Source: CAZPRY01 sp964589175 (GTDB lineage: Bacteria; Fidelibacterota; UBA2242). From it: 64,000 nucleotides of DNA. The notes beneath the pieces were generated by a model. That model was not told the DNA's origin. It saw only the letters and a program-made list of their open reading frames with translations, and made no database searches. Numbering within the stretch: position 1 is the stretch's first letter; the number at the start of each line of letters is the position of its first letter. Shown piece after piece: positions 31,002 to 40,097 of the stretch. The position numbers and the translations under genes were made by a program. The stretch is taken from assembly GCA_964589175.1 (NCBI GenBank), contig CAZPRY010000020.1, positions 1 to 64,000 on the forward strand. Reading direction: 5' to 3'.

Positions 31002-34000
31002 GCCCGGCCCCCCATGATAAAGTAGAGAACTACGACGAACAGAAGAATTTGCAGCGCATAGGTCTGACCGTTTCCGGTGTAGATATTGCGGAAAAGCGCG
31101 GCCAGCGATTGCGTCCATTCGGATACCGCGTTCCAGAATCGACCGGCGTGCGGGCGCACCAGGAAACCGAGGGCTTTCTCGTAGGGCGCAAAGAAATTGT
31201 AAGCGTAATGCGTGGTCTCAGGGCGGTCGGGCCGTTCGGCGGCGTAGACCATGTTAAACTGCTTCACCTTTCGCGGACGGCCGACACTGATCATAAGCCA
31301 GATCAGCGGTACGATGAAGACCGCCATCGTGACATACATGACCGCGTTGCCGTTCCAGTAGCCCAGTGAACTCAGGACCGCGTAGCCATCCCACTGCAAT
31401 GTTTGAGGGAAATGAAAAGCGACCGCGCTGATGATTGGTTTCAGAATCAGGTTCGGAAACATCGAAACGGCCATGATTATCAGGATAAAAATATAGGCCG
31501 GAATGTTATACCACAGCGAGGCTTCCTCGACATGTTTCAATTGCGGCTTCGGCTGTCCCAGGAAAATCGTATGAATCAGGCGGAAGCAGTACAGGAAGGC
31601 GATCGTGCTCGCGAAGAAGGCCAGTCCGGTCTGAAGATACCAGCCGCGTTCGATGCCGGCCGTATAAAGCAGCCATTTTCCGCCGAATCCCGATAGCGGC
31701 GGTACGCCCGAGAGTGCGATAATCGCGATTAAAACCGAGATAAAAGAGAGGGGCATCTGCTTGATCAGGCCGCCCATTTCGTACATCTTACGCGTGCGGG
31801 TTTTCGAGATGACGCCGGCGATGGTGATAAACAGCAGCGCTTTAAAGAAAAGGTGATTGAAGGAGAGGTAGATTGCCGTTACCCAGCCGAGGTGGCTCAT
31901 CATTGCCAGGGCGAAGACCATGTAGCCAACCTGTCCCATACTGGAATAAGCCAGTAGTTTCTTGATATCTTCCTGGAAAATGGCCATCAGCGCGCCGAAA
32001 AAGGCGGTCAGTACACCGATCCAGCCGAGCACCGTGCTCAATTCAAATCGTCCGATGAACGACCAGCCCAACGCGGTGGCGCTGATCAGAAGCCCGAAAA
32101 TTCCGGCTTTACTGAGGATCGAAGAAATCATCGGGGTAAAGTCGTCTTCGGATTCGGTGTAGGCGCCGGGCAGCCAGATATGCACACCCAGCGCGCCGGT
32201 TTTGATCAGAAAACCGATCGCAAGCAGGATATAAACAGCCGGGGCGCTCTGGCTAATGGTAGACAGAGAGCTCAGCAATGTCGTTCCGCTTGCCTGGTAC
32301 GCCAGGCCGAAGCCGGCCAGGATAAAGAAGGCGCCGGCCGTCGAAAACAGGATATACCACAACGCCGGTTTTTGGGCACTCCTGCCGCGCAACACGAGCA
32401 GGTAGGAACTCAGCGTCATCAGCTCCCAGGCGAAGAAAAACTGCAGGCTGGTCCGGGCGTGTAACAGGTTGCCGAGCGAGAGAATCATCATCATCATCAG
32501 CGGATAAAAGGCCCGCCGCTGGCCGCCGCTGTGCATGGTTCCGATCACCTGGATGGCGGCCGCGACCAGGAAAATGAGCGCGAAAAGAAAGCGCAGGCTG
32601 TCCAGCATCGGGTATGAAATATAGGTAAAAACGCCTGTCCCCAGGATTACGAGAAAGGCTTTGAAGCGCGCGGGCAGCCAGTCAAACGCGAAGAGAATAC
32701 CGCCAGCGAGCAGGGGCGTCCAGAACAGAATATTAAAACCGCCGTTCAATTCGAGCATTTTGAAGCCGGCCTGAAAGAGCAGGATCATGAACGCCAGTAT
32801 AGGCAGAAACTGCTCGCTTTTTACGACAATCACGGGATTGTTGGCGGCTCGTTTTTCATGCATGATGATGCCCAGCCAGCGCAGGAAATAGACGGCTTCC
32901 AGCAGCGAACCAAGCAGGAGCAGGGCGATCCATCCGTATAAATGCTGCGTTGAAAGCTGCAGCACCAACTGCCATTTGGCCCAGAAGGCCGGAAAAGGCG
33001 GAAAGCCCAGCAGGGCAAACACGAAGGCCCCGAAGGCGAAGAGCAGCAGCGGATTGCCGCGCAGCGCCGACCAGTCCTCGATACGCTCTTTTTTAACGAT
33101 TCCGGAAAGCCAGAAAAGTCCGGCTTTGGCCAGGAAATGGTTGATAAACAGACCGCCGATTATGAAGAGCGACAGAGGCGAGAGCGTGAAGGAACCGCGG
33201 GCCTGCATCAATAGAGCGAGGGCCGCAATCAGCAGGCCCATCTGGCCGATGGAGGAATATCCGAGCAGGCGCTTGGCGTCGGTTTGTTTGATACCAATCA
33301 GGTTGGAAAAGAGAAACGTCAGCATTCCGACGCCGGCCACATAGGGCAGCATCTCCAGGGTAAGCAGCGGTAAAATTTTATAGAGGGCAAAGAACATCCC
33401 GGCGGAAGTGACGACAGCAATGATGGATACCGTTCCGCTGTTGGCGGCCGGGTAGACGTCGAGCGCCCAGCCGTTGGCCGGGAAGGGCTTGAGTTCGATC
33501 AGCACGGCGGCCAGGAGCAGCAGGAGCGCAACGAAACCGGCGCTTCCGCCGATCAGGGCCTTCGAGGCAATCATCGTATCGATGTTGAGCGTGCCGGTCA
33601 GGCGGTACAGATAAATCGTGCCGACCAGGAAAAACGATGAGGCCAGCCCGCCGGCGATCATGTACTTGAATCCGGCCGAGAGGGTGCGGCTGTTCCGCTC
33701 CAGACCGATCAGCGAATAGGTGGCGATGGAGGTGATTTCCATGAAAACGAAGAGGTTGAAAAGATCGCGCGTCATGATCAGGCCGTTGACGCCCATGATC
33801 ATCATCAGGAAGAGCAGCATCGCGTAGTTCTTGGACTTTTTGAAATCGTCGAACATATACAGCCCGGCGAAGAGCCCGGCGATGTTGGTCAGGAGCGCGA
33901 AGAAGGCCTCTCTGTAGCCGAATTGGAGATTGATCGAAAATGGCGGCCGAAATCCCGCCGTGAAAATGTTATGATCCGGCGCGCCGCCGTTCAGAAGCGC

Positions 34001-34147
34001 ATACAGCCACTGTCCCGCGATGAAGGTCATGCCCGCCAGCGCCATGTAAAATGTAAGCAGGGCGAAGTTGCGTCCGATTTTATCGAAGAGCGAAAGCAGA
34101 AAAGCGACTCCGAGGGCAATCGTGAATATATGAATCGGATTTACCAT
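30998..34147 (-). CDS. Fusion of two MrpD/NuoL-M-N-like antiporter units
   Basis: 1049 residues with more than 25 membrane segments. Two full-length proton/ion-translocation modules are joined. First unit, about 1-520, has the conserved Glu in FVFMEITSIATYSL (near residue 137) and the Lys in IELKPFPANGWALD (near 220). The second, about 530-1000, has FAWELMTLSSYLL and LIKTGALGVHIWLPGAY, then SKAGIFG. Normally these are separate genes (MbsH and MbsH' in Mbs; MrpA/MrpD in Mrp). The fusion fixes their 1:1 ratio. The long cytosolic loop and C-terminal tail of about 50 residues are unusual. Overlaps the MrpC gene by seven bases. Confidence 0.92.
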   Translation of the reverse strand: MVNPIHIFTIALGVAFLLSLFDKIGRNFALLTFYMALAGMTFIAGQWLYALLNGGAPDHNIFTAGFRPPFSINLQFGYREAFFALLTNIAGLFAGLYMFDDFKKSKNYAMLLFLMMIMGVNGLIMTRDLFNLFVFMEITSIATYSLIGLERNSRTLSAGFKYMIAGGLASSFFLVGTIYLYRLTGTLNIDTMIASKALIGGSAGFVALLLLLAAVLIELKPFPANGWALDVYPAANSGTVSIIAVVTSAGMFFALYKILPLLTLEMLPYVAGVGMLTFLFSNLIGIKQTDAKRLLGYSSIGQMGLLIAALALLMQARGSFTLSPLSLFIIGGLFINHFLAKAGLFWLSGIVKKERIEDWSALRGNPLLLFAFGAFVFALLGFPPFPAFWAKWQLVLQLSTQHLYGWIALLLLGSLLEAVYFLRWLGIIMHEKRAANNPVIVVKSEQFLPILAFMILLFQAGFKMLELNGGFNILFWTPLLAGGILFAFDWLPARFKAFLVILGTGVFTYISYPMLDSLRFLFALIFLVAAAIQVIGTMHSGGQRRAFYPLMMMMILSLGNLLHARTSLQFFFAWELMTLSSYLLVLRGRSAQKPALWYILFSTAGAFFILAGFGLAYQASGTTLLSSLSTISQSAPAVYILLAIGFLIKTGALGVHIWLPGAYTESEDDFTPMISSILSKAGIFGLLISATALGWSFIGRFELSTVLGWIGVLTAFFGALMAIFQEDIKKLLAYSSMGQVGYMVFALAMMSHLGWVTAIYLSFNHLFFKALLFITIAGVISKTRTRKMYEMGGLIKQMPLSFISVLIAIIALSGVPPLSGFGGKWLLYTAGIERGWYLQTGLAFFASTIAFLYCFRLIHTIFLGQPKPQLKHVEEASLWYNIPAYIFILIIMAVSMFPNLILKPIISAVAFHFPQTLQWDGYAVLSSLGYWNGNAVMYVTMAVFIVPLIWLMISVGRPRKVKQFNMVYAAERPDRPETTHYAYNFFAPYEKALGFLVRPHAGRFWNAVSEWTQSLAALFRNIYTGNGQTYALQILLFVVVLYFIMGGRA

Positions 34148-34494
34148 TTCAGCTCCTCATAATCGTTGATATCCAGGGATTGTTTGTGCTTGTACATCTG
34201 GACGGCGTAGACCAGCATCAGGGACGTTACTGCCAGCCCGATCACGATGGCGGTTAGAACCAGCGCCGACGGAATCGGATCCACGACGCGCATGATCGCT
34301 TCAGCCCTGGATACAGCAGCGTCCAGAATGGGGGCCGTCCGGCCCTTGATGTACCCGATGGACACGATAATCAGGTGAATACCGGTGTCGATGATTGAAA
34401 AGCCGATGATAATTTTGATGATGTTTTTCTGGGTAAGCATGCCCCACAGACCGATGAAAAAGAGGGCAACTCCAATTATGGTTACGATCGTCAT
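34141..34494 (-). CDS. mrpC: MrpC / NuoK-like subunit
   Basis: 117 residues, three predicted membrane helices. KNIIKIIIGFSIIDTGIHLI and the later PIPSALVLTAIVIGLAVTS match MrpC/MnhC and NuoK. Both ends overlap neighbours by ATGA-type junctions. Function: part of the ion-translocating membrane arm. Confidence 0.93.
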   Translation of the reverse strand: MTIVTIIGVALFFIGLWGMLTQKNIIKIIIGFSIIDTGIHLIIVSIGYIKGRTAPILDAAVSRAEAIMRVVDPIPSALVLTAIVIGLAVTSLMLVYAVQMYKHKQSLDINDYEELKW

Positions 34495-35183
34495 AGTGGG
34501 TCACCCCGCATGTTTTCCAGGATTCCAACCAGTTCGGATCCGACCTTCAGACCAATCAGGGAATAGATAACGGGAATCGCCCCGGCGCTGCAGAGCGTTC
34601 CGAAATGACCCAGCGGCAGGAAACGGTTGTCGAGAAATCCGGCGGCCAGAACCAGTCCCAGAATCCCGATGCCCACGTAGAATGCGCCGGACAGCGATTC
34701 GACAAAGTGCAGCAAGGTTTGGTTGATTCGCGCGGAAGTATTGGCGAGCATCAGCAGGAGAACGCCGGATGCGATCACGACACCGCCCTGAAAACCGCCG
34801 CCGGGAGTCAGGTGCCCGTGTACGAAGATGTAAACGCCGAACAGGAAAATCAGCGGCATCAGGAAGGCTGTCCCGGTTTGCAGGATTTCGGAGGCCGGGC
34901 GTTTTGTCCCGCTTTCGGCGTGCTCTTTTTTACGGCGCAACAGAAAGCCGACCCCGGCGGTGGCGATAAAGAGAACGGCGACTTCACCGAGCGTATCCAA
35001 ACCGCGGTAGGTGACCACAATGGCGGTCACGAGGTTGGCGGCGCCGAGTTCCTGCGGCCCGTCCTGCACATATTTAGCGGCCAGCGGGTTCAACCCGGTC
35101 GCCGGCGGGACGCCGGTCAGCAGCGGCAGAATCATCAGGCCGAAGAGGATCAGCATGACGAGGATAAAAAAACGTTTAACCAT
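34491..35183 (-). CDS. MrpB-type subunit with MbhE-like N-terminus (MbhE-MbhF fusion)
   Basis: 230 residues. The first 90 (ELGAANLVTAIVVTYRGLDT, then LGEVAVLFIATAGVGFLLRR) match MbhE, the last 130 (LIFLFGVYIFVHGHLTPGGG, then FQGGVVIASGVLLLML) match MrpB/MbhF. In Pyrococcus Mbh these are two genes. Six to seven membrane helices. Overlaps MrpC (4 bp) and the DUF4040 gene (8 bp). Confidence 0.9.
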   Translation of the reverse strand: MVKRFFILVMLILFGLMILPLLTGVPPATGLNPLAAKYVQDGPQELGAANLVTAIVVTYRGLDTLGEVAVLFIATAGVGFLLRRKKEHAESGTKRPASEILQTGTAFLMPLIFLFGVYIFVHGHLTPGGGFQGGVVIASGVLLLMLANTSARINQTLLHFVESLSGAFYVGIGILGLVLAAGFLDNRFLPLGHFGTLCSAGAIPVIYSLIGLKVGSELVGILENMRGDPL

Positions 35184-35430
35184 TTTTGGCCTCCTCGCTG
35201 CGGCGAATTTTATGAAAGGCGAAGAGGAATACCACGGTGGTGAGCCCGGAGCCGATGGCGGCCTCGGTCATGGCAACGTCCGGGGCGGCCAGCAGCAGGT
35301 AGATCACGCTGGCCAGCAGGCTGATCACGCCGGCGCTTATGATGGCCGATAACAGGCTTTTAGAATAGATAGCCATGACAGCGGCTGCGATCATGATGAA
35401 TCCGAGTACGGCGATGATAAGCGTTGTCAT
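35176..35430 (-). CDS. DUF4040 / MbhD-like subunit
   Basis: 84 residues, three membrane helices. LLAAPDVAMTEAAIGSGL is the diagnostic phrase of the MrpA C-terminal/MbhD (DUF4040) family. Represents the NuoJ-like C-terminal part of MrpA as a free subunit, as in Mbh and Mbs. Overlaps both neighbours. Confidence 0.92.
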   Translation of the reverse strand: MTTLIIAVLGFIMIAAAVMAIYSKSLLSAIISAGVISLLASVIYLLLAAPDVAMTEAAIGSGLTTVVFLFAFHKIRRSEEAKNG

Positions 35431-35771
35431 GCGGCGTCTCCTTTTTCCGGGGTTTCGTCCTCGGCCAGGGAATCGCGGACGGTCTTTTCCGTCAGGGGAA
35501 TCCCGATGTGATGCGCCGCCCGGGCCAGCGCATGCGAGGAAATAGGATTGGTAAAGATGATAAAAAGGATCAGAACGATGATTTTAAAAATGCAGCTGCA
35601 TTCCGGGTGGCCGATGGCTATCCCGGTTAAAAACAGCAGGGTCCCGAGGGTCGTGGCCTTGGTGCCAGCCTGCATACGGTTATAAATGTCAGGCATACGG
35701 AAAACCCCGAGTGCTCCCAGAAAGAGAAAGAGCGAGCCCAGGAGCGTGATAATGGCGCCCGGCAGTTCCAT
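35427..35771 (-). CDS. mrpG: MrpG / MnhG-like subunit
   Basis: 114 residues from ATG at 35771 (overlaps the MrpF stop as TGATG); a TTG one codon upstream is unnecessary. LGSLFLFLGALGVFRMPDIY, then RMQAGTKATTLG, is the MrpG signature. Three membrane helices followed by a charged C-terminal tail. Together with E and F forms the Na+/H+-antiporter-like module. Confidence 0.94.
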   Translation of the reverse strand: MELPGAIITLLGSLFLFLGALGVFRMPDIYNRMQAGTKATTLGTLLFLTGIAIGHPECSCIFKIIVLILFIIFTNPISSHALARAAHHIGIPLTEKTVRDSLAEDETPEKGDAA

Positions 35772-36031
35772 CAAAGCCCCCTTTCCAGATAGCGCGCAAT
35801 GGCGACGACGCCCAGAAAACTGATCAGGCCGTAGACCAGGGCGACATCGACGTAGATGATTCTCTGCGCCAGGGCGGCGATGTATACGATCAGCGAAATC
35901 GAGATAATGGTCATGACATCGAGGGCCACGACCCGGTCGGCGGCGGTGGGACCGAGGATCATGCGGACCAGCGCGATAAGCATGGCCGCCAGGGCCAGGA
36001 TTGCCGCGACGTTGTAGAGGGTACTAGCCAA
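35771..36031 (-). CDS. mrpF: MrpF / MnhF-like subunit
   Basis: 86 residues from TTG at 36031, supported by GGAGGTGAT and overlapping the MrpE stop. LVRMILGPTAADRVVALDVM is the MrpF signature loop. Three membrane helices. Confidence 0.94.
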   Translation of the reverse strand: MASTLYNVAAILALAAMLIALVRMILGPTAADRVVALDVMTIISISLIVYIAALAQRIIYVDVALVYGLISFLGVVAIARYLERGL

Positions 36032-36518
36032 ATATCACCTCCAGGTATTTTTCAAATTTGCTGACGATTGCCTTGGAAGTATCGTCAATATTGTCGGCTG
36101 TTACATCGATCCAGTGGATATAGAAATAATCGCCGTGGATTTCGACGGTCAGGGTTCCGGGAGTCAGCGTGATCGAGTTGGCCAGCGCCGTCCGGCCCAG
36201 CCGCGAAGTCAGGCGCGTTTTTACCTTAACAATCCCTGGGTGGATGGGCAGTTGGGGTGAGAGTACGCGGCGGGCTACGTCCAGGTTGGATTTGATCAAT
36301 TCGCCCAGGAAAACGAAGACATAAGCGACCGCATAGTTCAGGGATTTAGGCGTCAGATGAATCTCGGCGAACACGGACGATTTACCGAGAAAGACGACGG
36401 TCAGGATCAGGGAAACCAAAATACCGGCGAGGATTTCCTGGGTCGACGTATTTGTGAAAAAGATCCAGAAGATCAGCAGGAAGGTAAACAGCAAGATGCC
36501 TTGCTTTAGCAGCTTCAT
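36024..36518 (-). CDS. mrpE: MrpE / MnhE-like subunit
   Basis: 164 residues. Two N-terminal membrane helices and the family phrases YVFVFLGELIKSNLDVARRV, NSITLTPGTLTVEI and HWIDV. GGAGG precedes the ATG. First structural gene of the operon; overlaps the MrpF start. Confidence 0.93.
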   Translation of the reverse strand: MKLLKQGILLFTFLLIFWIFFTNTSTQEILAGILVSLILTVVFLGKSSVFAEIHLTPKSLNYAVAYVFVFLGELIKSNLDVARRVLSPQLPIHPGIVKVKTRLTSRLGRTALANSITLTPGTLTVEIHGDYFYIHWIDVTADNIDDTSKAIVSKFEKYLEVIFG

Positions 36519-36622
36519 CCGGCCTCCGGGGTGATTGGATTTTTAAAATTAGAAAATAGCGTGAACGGGAAAACGGCGGTTCGGCTCGCTTTGATCCAAA
36601 GAGTGAAAGTCGTAGTCAAATG

Positions 36623-37282
36623 CTATTTCGCTCCATTTGAATTTTCAAGACCGATCCGGATCAGGTTGAAGGTATAGAGAAAAATTTCAACGGGATTGTA
36701 TTTTTCGATGCGGTTGACGGTTTCGGTCATGCCGATGGAGGTCATGATGTTGGGCATCAGGCCGCTCAACTGGCCCCAGAGCGCATAGGCGATTTTGTGC
36801 GGATCGATGTCCGGCCGAATCGTCCGGTCTTCGAGTCCCTGCACGACGATGCCAGCCAGGATAACGTTGATTTTTTCGTTCTCCGCGAAAATGTCGCCGA
36901 GTACGGTGCTTTCGGCGTCGCAATTTCCGGCGTGGCTGCGGTAGTTGACCAAGACGTTATAATAATCGAGATGGCGGCTGTAAAATTCGATAAATGTGTC
37001 GGCAACGGCCTGAAACCGGGCGATCCCGGATTGTTGCGTTTGCGGGATCTTTTCCAACATTTGGGTCAGAATTTTTAGACTGCGTACGGTGATGGCCAGG
37101 CAGAGTTCCGTCTTCTTGCTGAAATACAGGTACAACGTGGCTTTGCTGAGTTCGGCCTTAGCAGCGACGTCCTCCATCGTGGTGTTGTCAAAACCCTTGT
37201 TGAAAAAGACTTTTTCGGCGGCATTGATGATTTCGACCCGCCGTCTCATTTTTTCGCGTTCTTTACGTTCCGCAATACCCAA
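36623..37282 (-). CDS. TetR-family regulator
   Basis: 219 residues from TTG at 37282; an internal ATG (37249) is a possible alternative. N-terminal HTH: IINAAEKVFFNKGFDNTTME, then AAKAELSKATLYLYFSKKTEL, which is textbook TetR. The C-terminal ligand domain has no close signature. It precedes mrpE on the same strand by 104 bases and has a palindrome just upstream, so it probably represses itself and perhaps the respiratory operon. Confidence 0.93.
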   Translation of the reverse strand: MGIAERKEREKMRRRVEIINAAEKVFFNKGFDNTTMEDVAAKAELSKATLYLYFSKKTELCLAITVRSLKILTQMLEKIPQTQQSGIARFQAVADTFIEFYSRHLDYYNVLVNYRSHAGNCDAESTVLGDIFAENEKINVILAGIVVQGLEDRTIRPDIDPHKIAYALWGQLSGLMPNIMTSIGMTETVNRIEKYNPVEIFLYTFNLIRIGLENSNGAK

Positions 37283-37302
37283 TATCTACACCCGTGGTTA
37301 TT

Positions 37303-37322
37303 AATTAGACCCGTATCTAATT
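37303..37322. promoter_or_regulatory. Palindromic operator of the TetR regulator
   Basis: AATTAGA-CCCGTA-TCTAATT: perfect 7-bp arms around six bases, 20 bases before the TTG start of the TetR gene. Size and position fit a TetR-type operator. Confidence 0.65.
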
Positions 37323-37484
37323 TATAGGGCAAAATACAATTAAGTCAAGCGCTTTTAATGCAAATCCGAAATATTCGCGGTTTCACGTCGATAACTGGTT
37401 GCTCCGGAACAAGGATTTTCGGATTCGTGTTCTATGAGTAGAATAAAGAAAATAACGGAAGTTGCGGGCTCAATCTCAATCCAC

Positions 37485-38360
37485 TCAGCGTTCCGCGGGT
37501 CCATCGGGCGCCTGAACATGATAAAGACGGCTGAAATAGAGCAAGTGATATTCCAGTGCATTGATCCAGTAATCCCAGGAGTGGTGACCGGGACGTTCGT
37601 AATAATCGTGATCGATACCGAGTCCAATGAGCCGTTGATGCATGGCGCGATTGGATTCGATCGTGAAATCGTCGACGCCGCAATCGACGATGATGCCCTT
37701 CTTTTGCCCGACAAGCTTTTCGACCAGACGCAGGCATGAATTTTCTTCCCAGATTTCGGGTTCGCTTTCGATATCGCCGATTAATTGGGCGATTCCGAAG
37801 CGTTTGGAGGAGGCCGTCAGGGCCATCACGCCGCTCATACTGCCGGCGGCGGCATAACGATCGGGATATTTTGCGATCAGGCTGATCGCGCCGTGCCCGC
37901 CCATGCTCAAGCCGCAGATAAAACGTCCGCGCATTTCGGCGACAGTGCGGTAGTTGTCATCGACGAAGGCCGGGACTTCTTTCGATATATAGCTTTCGTA
38001 TTGGGAGTCCGGAACCAGCGGGCTGTCCAGGTACCAGCCGGCATAGCCGCCGTCCGGGCAGATAATGATGAAACCGTAGCGATCGGCCAATGGCCCGAGA
38101 TCCATTTTATTGGGCCAGTCGCGATATGAGCCGCTCCAGCCGTGCAGCAGGTAGAGCACCGGAAAACTCGCGTCGGTTTTGTTGTATTCATCGGGCAAAA
38201 CGATGAAGGCTTTGAAGAACTTTCCCATTGTCTTACTCGGCACGACCAGTGTATCCGGCTGACCCGCAAAGATGGATGCCTGGAATAGAAACAGTAGGCA
38301 AACAGCAGCGATCGATTTGCGCCAGGCTGAGTGTTCTCTTTTTCGATATGATAATTTCAT
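37485..38360 (-). CDS. Secreted esterase (esterase D / feruloyl-esterase-like)
   Basis: 291 residues from ATG at 38360 (AAGGAGAGG upstream); the longer frame is rejected. Signal peptide 1-31. Alpha/beta-hydrolase with FPVLYLLHGWSGSYRDW as oxyanion region, nucleophile elbow GLSMGGHGAI, acid Asp in DCGVDDF and His in PGHHSWDYW. This PF00756 family includes S-formylglutathione hydrolases and feruloyl/acetyl-xylan esterases; the signal peptide favours an exported polysaccharide esterase. Divergent from the aldehyde dehydrogenase. Confidence 0.88.
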   Translation of the reverse strand: MKLSYRKREHSAWRKSIAAVCLLFLFQASIFAGQPDTLVVPSKTMGKFFKAFIVLPDEYNKTDASFPVLYLLHGWSGSYRDWPNKMDLGPLADRYGFIIICPDGGYAGWYLDSPLVPDSQYESYISKEVPAFVDDNYRTVAEMRGRFICGLSMGGHGAISLIAKYPDRYAAAGSMSGVMALTASSKRFGIAQLIGDIESEPEIWEENSCLRLVEKLVGQKKGIIVDCGVDDFTIESNRAMHQRLIGLGIDHDYYERPGHHSWDYWINALEYHLLYFSRLYHVQAPDGPAER

Positions 38361-38492
38361 AACCTCTCCTTGTAATGGCATAAAATTTACGAAAAACCAC
38401 GCTCTTTTTTCAGATGATTAAGCCAATGATCAGTCAAATCGTTGTGTTTTTACATCTGCTGTGCTAATTTCAAATGAAATTCAGGAGGTAAA

Positions 38493-39917
38493 ATGGCCAG
38501 AAAATTTTGGTTGAATGGAAAATGGAAAAGCTCCGGCGATCTTCTTAGTGTGACGAATCCTTTTAACGGTAGTTGTATCGACGATGTATACGCAGCGGAG
38601 GATAAGCACCTGGACGAAATCATCGGCTCCAATTTCGATGCATTCGAGCAAACGCGGGAAATGCCGGCCTGGAAAAGAGCCCGGATTCTGCAAAATATTG
38701 CCGCCGGGATCGAGCACCGAAAAACAGAATTTACCGAAACGATTGTGCAGGAGGCCGGAAAGCCGATCAGCTATGCGCGTGGTGAAGTCGAACGGGCTGT
38801 CCTGACATTCACACTGGCAGCTGAAGAGGCCAAACGTATCGGCGGCGAAGTTATTCCTCTGGACCTGAATACGGCATCCGAAGGCCGTTTCGGCATTACT
38901 CGCCGTTTTCCTGTTGGTCCGGTCATAGGCATCTCGCCTTTTAATTTTCCTCTGAATCTCGTGGCGCACAAAATCGGCCCGGCAGTCGCCGCCGGAAACA
39001 CGATCACGATCAAGCCATCCTCACAGACGCCTCTGACAGCCCTGTTATTGGCTGAAGTAATCTCCGAATCAGGAGCCCTACCAGGACAGGTCAATATAAT
39101 CCCCATGAACAACAGCTTGGCCGAAAAACTGGTGAGAAATCCGCGGTTCAGGATTCTTTCCTTTACCGGCAGCGACAGTGTCGGGTGGCAACTGAAGGGA
39201 CTGGACCCCAGAAAAAAGGTCACGCTGGAATTAGGTGGCAATGCGGCTCTGATCGTCGATAAGGATGTCGATATAAGTGCTGTGGCGAAACGTGCCGTGG
39301 CTGGTGCTTTTGCTTATGCCGGGCAGGTATGCATCTCTATCCAGCGGATTTATGCCCACATTGATATTTTTGAATATTTCCTCACGGCTTTTGCCGACGC
39401 AACCAGACAAATCGGAACGGGTGATCCGATGAAAGAAGAGACGGTCGTGGGTCCAATGATCGACACGCGAGCGGCCGATCGCGTGGAAACCTGGCTTGAG
39501 GAGGCTCGCGAGGCCGGGGCACAAATTCTGTGCGGTGGCAAGCGCAGCGGAAACATGATTACTCCAGCTGTTTTGACTCATACCACCCCTGATATGAAAG
39601 TCTGTTGTCGCGAGGCTTTCGCGCCGCTGGTTGTCATTGAACCGTTCCGGGAATTCCGTGAGGCCGTGGCCCTGGTTAACAACAGCGTTTATGGTCTTCA
39701 GGCCGGCATCTTCTCCAATCAGTACGAGCACATTTTATTCGCCTTCCGGCAGATTGAAGTCGGCGGACTCATTATTAATGATTTTCCTACCTATCGCGTT
39801 GATAATATGCCCTATGGGGGCGTCAAAGCATCCGGCTTCGGCCGTGAGGGCCTGAAGTATGCAGTCGATGAAATGACCGAAAACCGATTGATGGTTTTCA
39901 ATACTATGGGATTTTAA
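38493..39917 (+). CDS. NAD(P)-dependent aldehyde dehydrogenase
   Basis: 474 residues. SPFNFPLNLVAHKIGPAVAA, then IKPSSQTPLTA, are the coenzyme-binding region; catalytic Glu lies in TLELGGNAA and the nucleophile Cys in AYAGQVCIS. C-terminal MPYGGVKASGFGREG is the family end motif. Closest in character to the glyceraldehyde-3-phosphate / lactaldehyde / sulfolactaldehyde type (GQVCIS, no cysteine pair), but the substrate cannot be set. AGGAGG lies six bases before the ATG. Divergent to the esterase. Confidence 0.93.
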   Translation: MARKFWLNGKWKSSGDLLSVTNPFNGSCIDDVYAAEDKHLDEIIGSNFDAFEQTREMPAWKRARILQNIAAGIEHRKTEFTETIVQEAGKPISYARGEVERAVLTFTLAAEEAKRIGGEVIPLDLNTASEGRFGITRRFPVGPVIGISPFNFPLNLVAHKIGPAVAAGNTITIKPSSQTPLTALLLAEVISESGALPGQVNIIPMNNSLAEKLVRNPRFRILSFTGSDSVGWQLKGLDPRKKVTLELGGNAALIVDKDVDISAVAKRAVAGAFAYAGQVCISIQRIYAHIDIFEYFLTAFADATRQIGTGDPMKEETVVGPMIDTRAADRVETWLEEAREAGAQILCGGKRSGNMITPAVLTHTTPDMKVCCREAFAPLVVIEPFREFREAVALVNNSVYGLQAGIFSNQYEHILFAFRQIEVGGLIINDFPTYRVDNMPYGGVKASGFGREGLKYAVDEMTENRLMVFNTMGF

Positions 39918-39929
39918 TCGAGAGAATTC

Positions 39930-39948
39930 CTCGGGGCTTGCCCCGGAG
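39930..39948 (+). terminator. Hairpin after the aldehyde dehydrogenase gene
   Basis: CTCGGGG-CTTG-CCCCGGAG followed by TTTC, 13 bases after the stop. Good stem with a short T-run; lies between convergent genes. The rest of 39918-40097 contains nothing recognisable. Confidence 0.5.
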
Positions 39949-40097
39949 TTTCAAAATAGCAAATCCTTTATTTGCAGGCCGGGCGTTTCAGCGACATCCG
40001 CAAGTGCGTGGTGTTCCGGTAATAGAAACACTCTGGTTTGTCCCCTCAGCTTGAAGATCTGTGAACTGTGATGGCGCGGCATGCCGTGCTTCTACCA

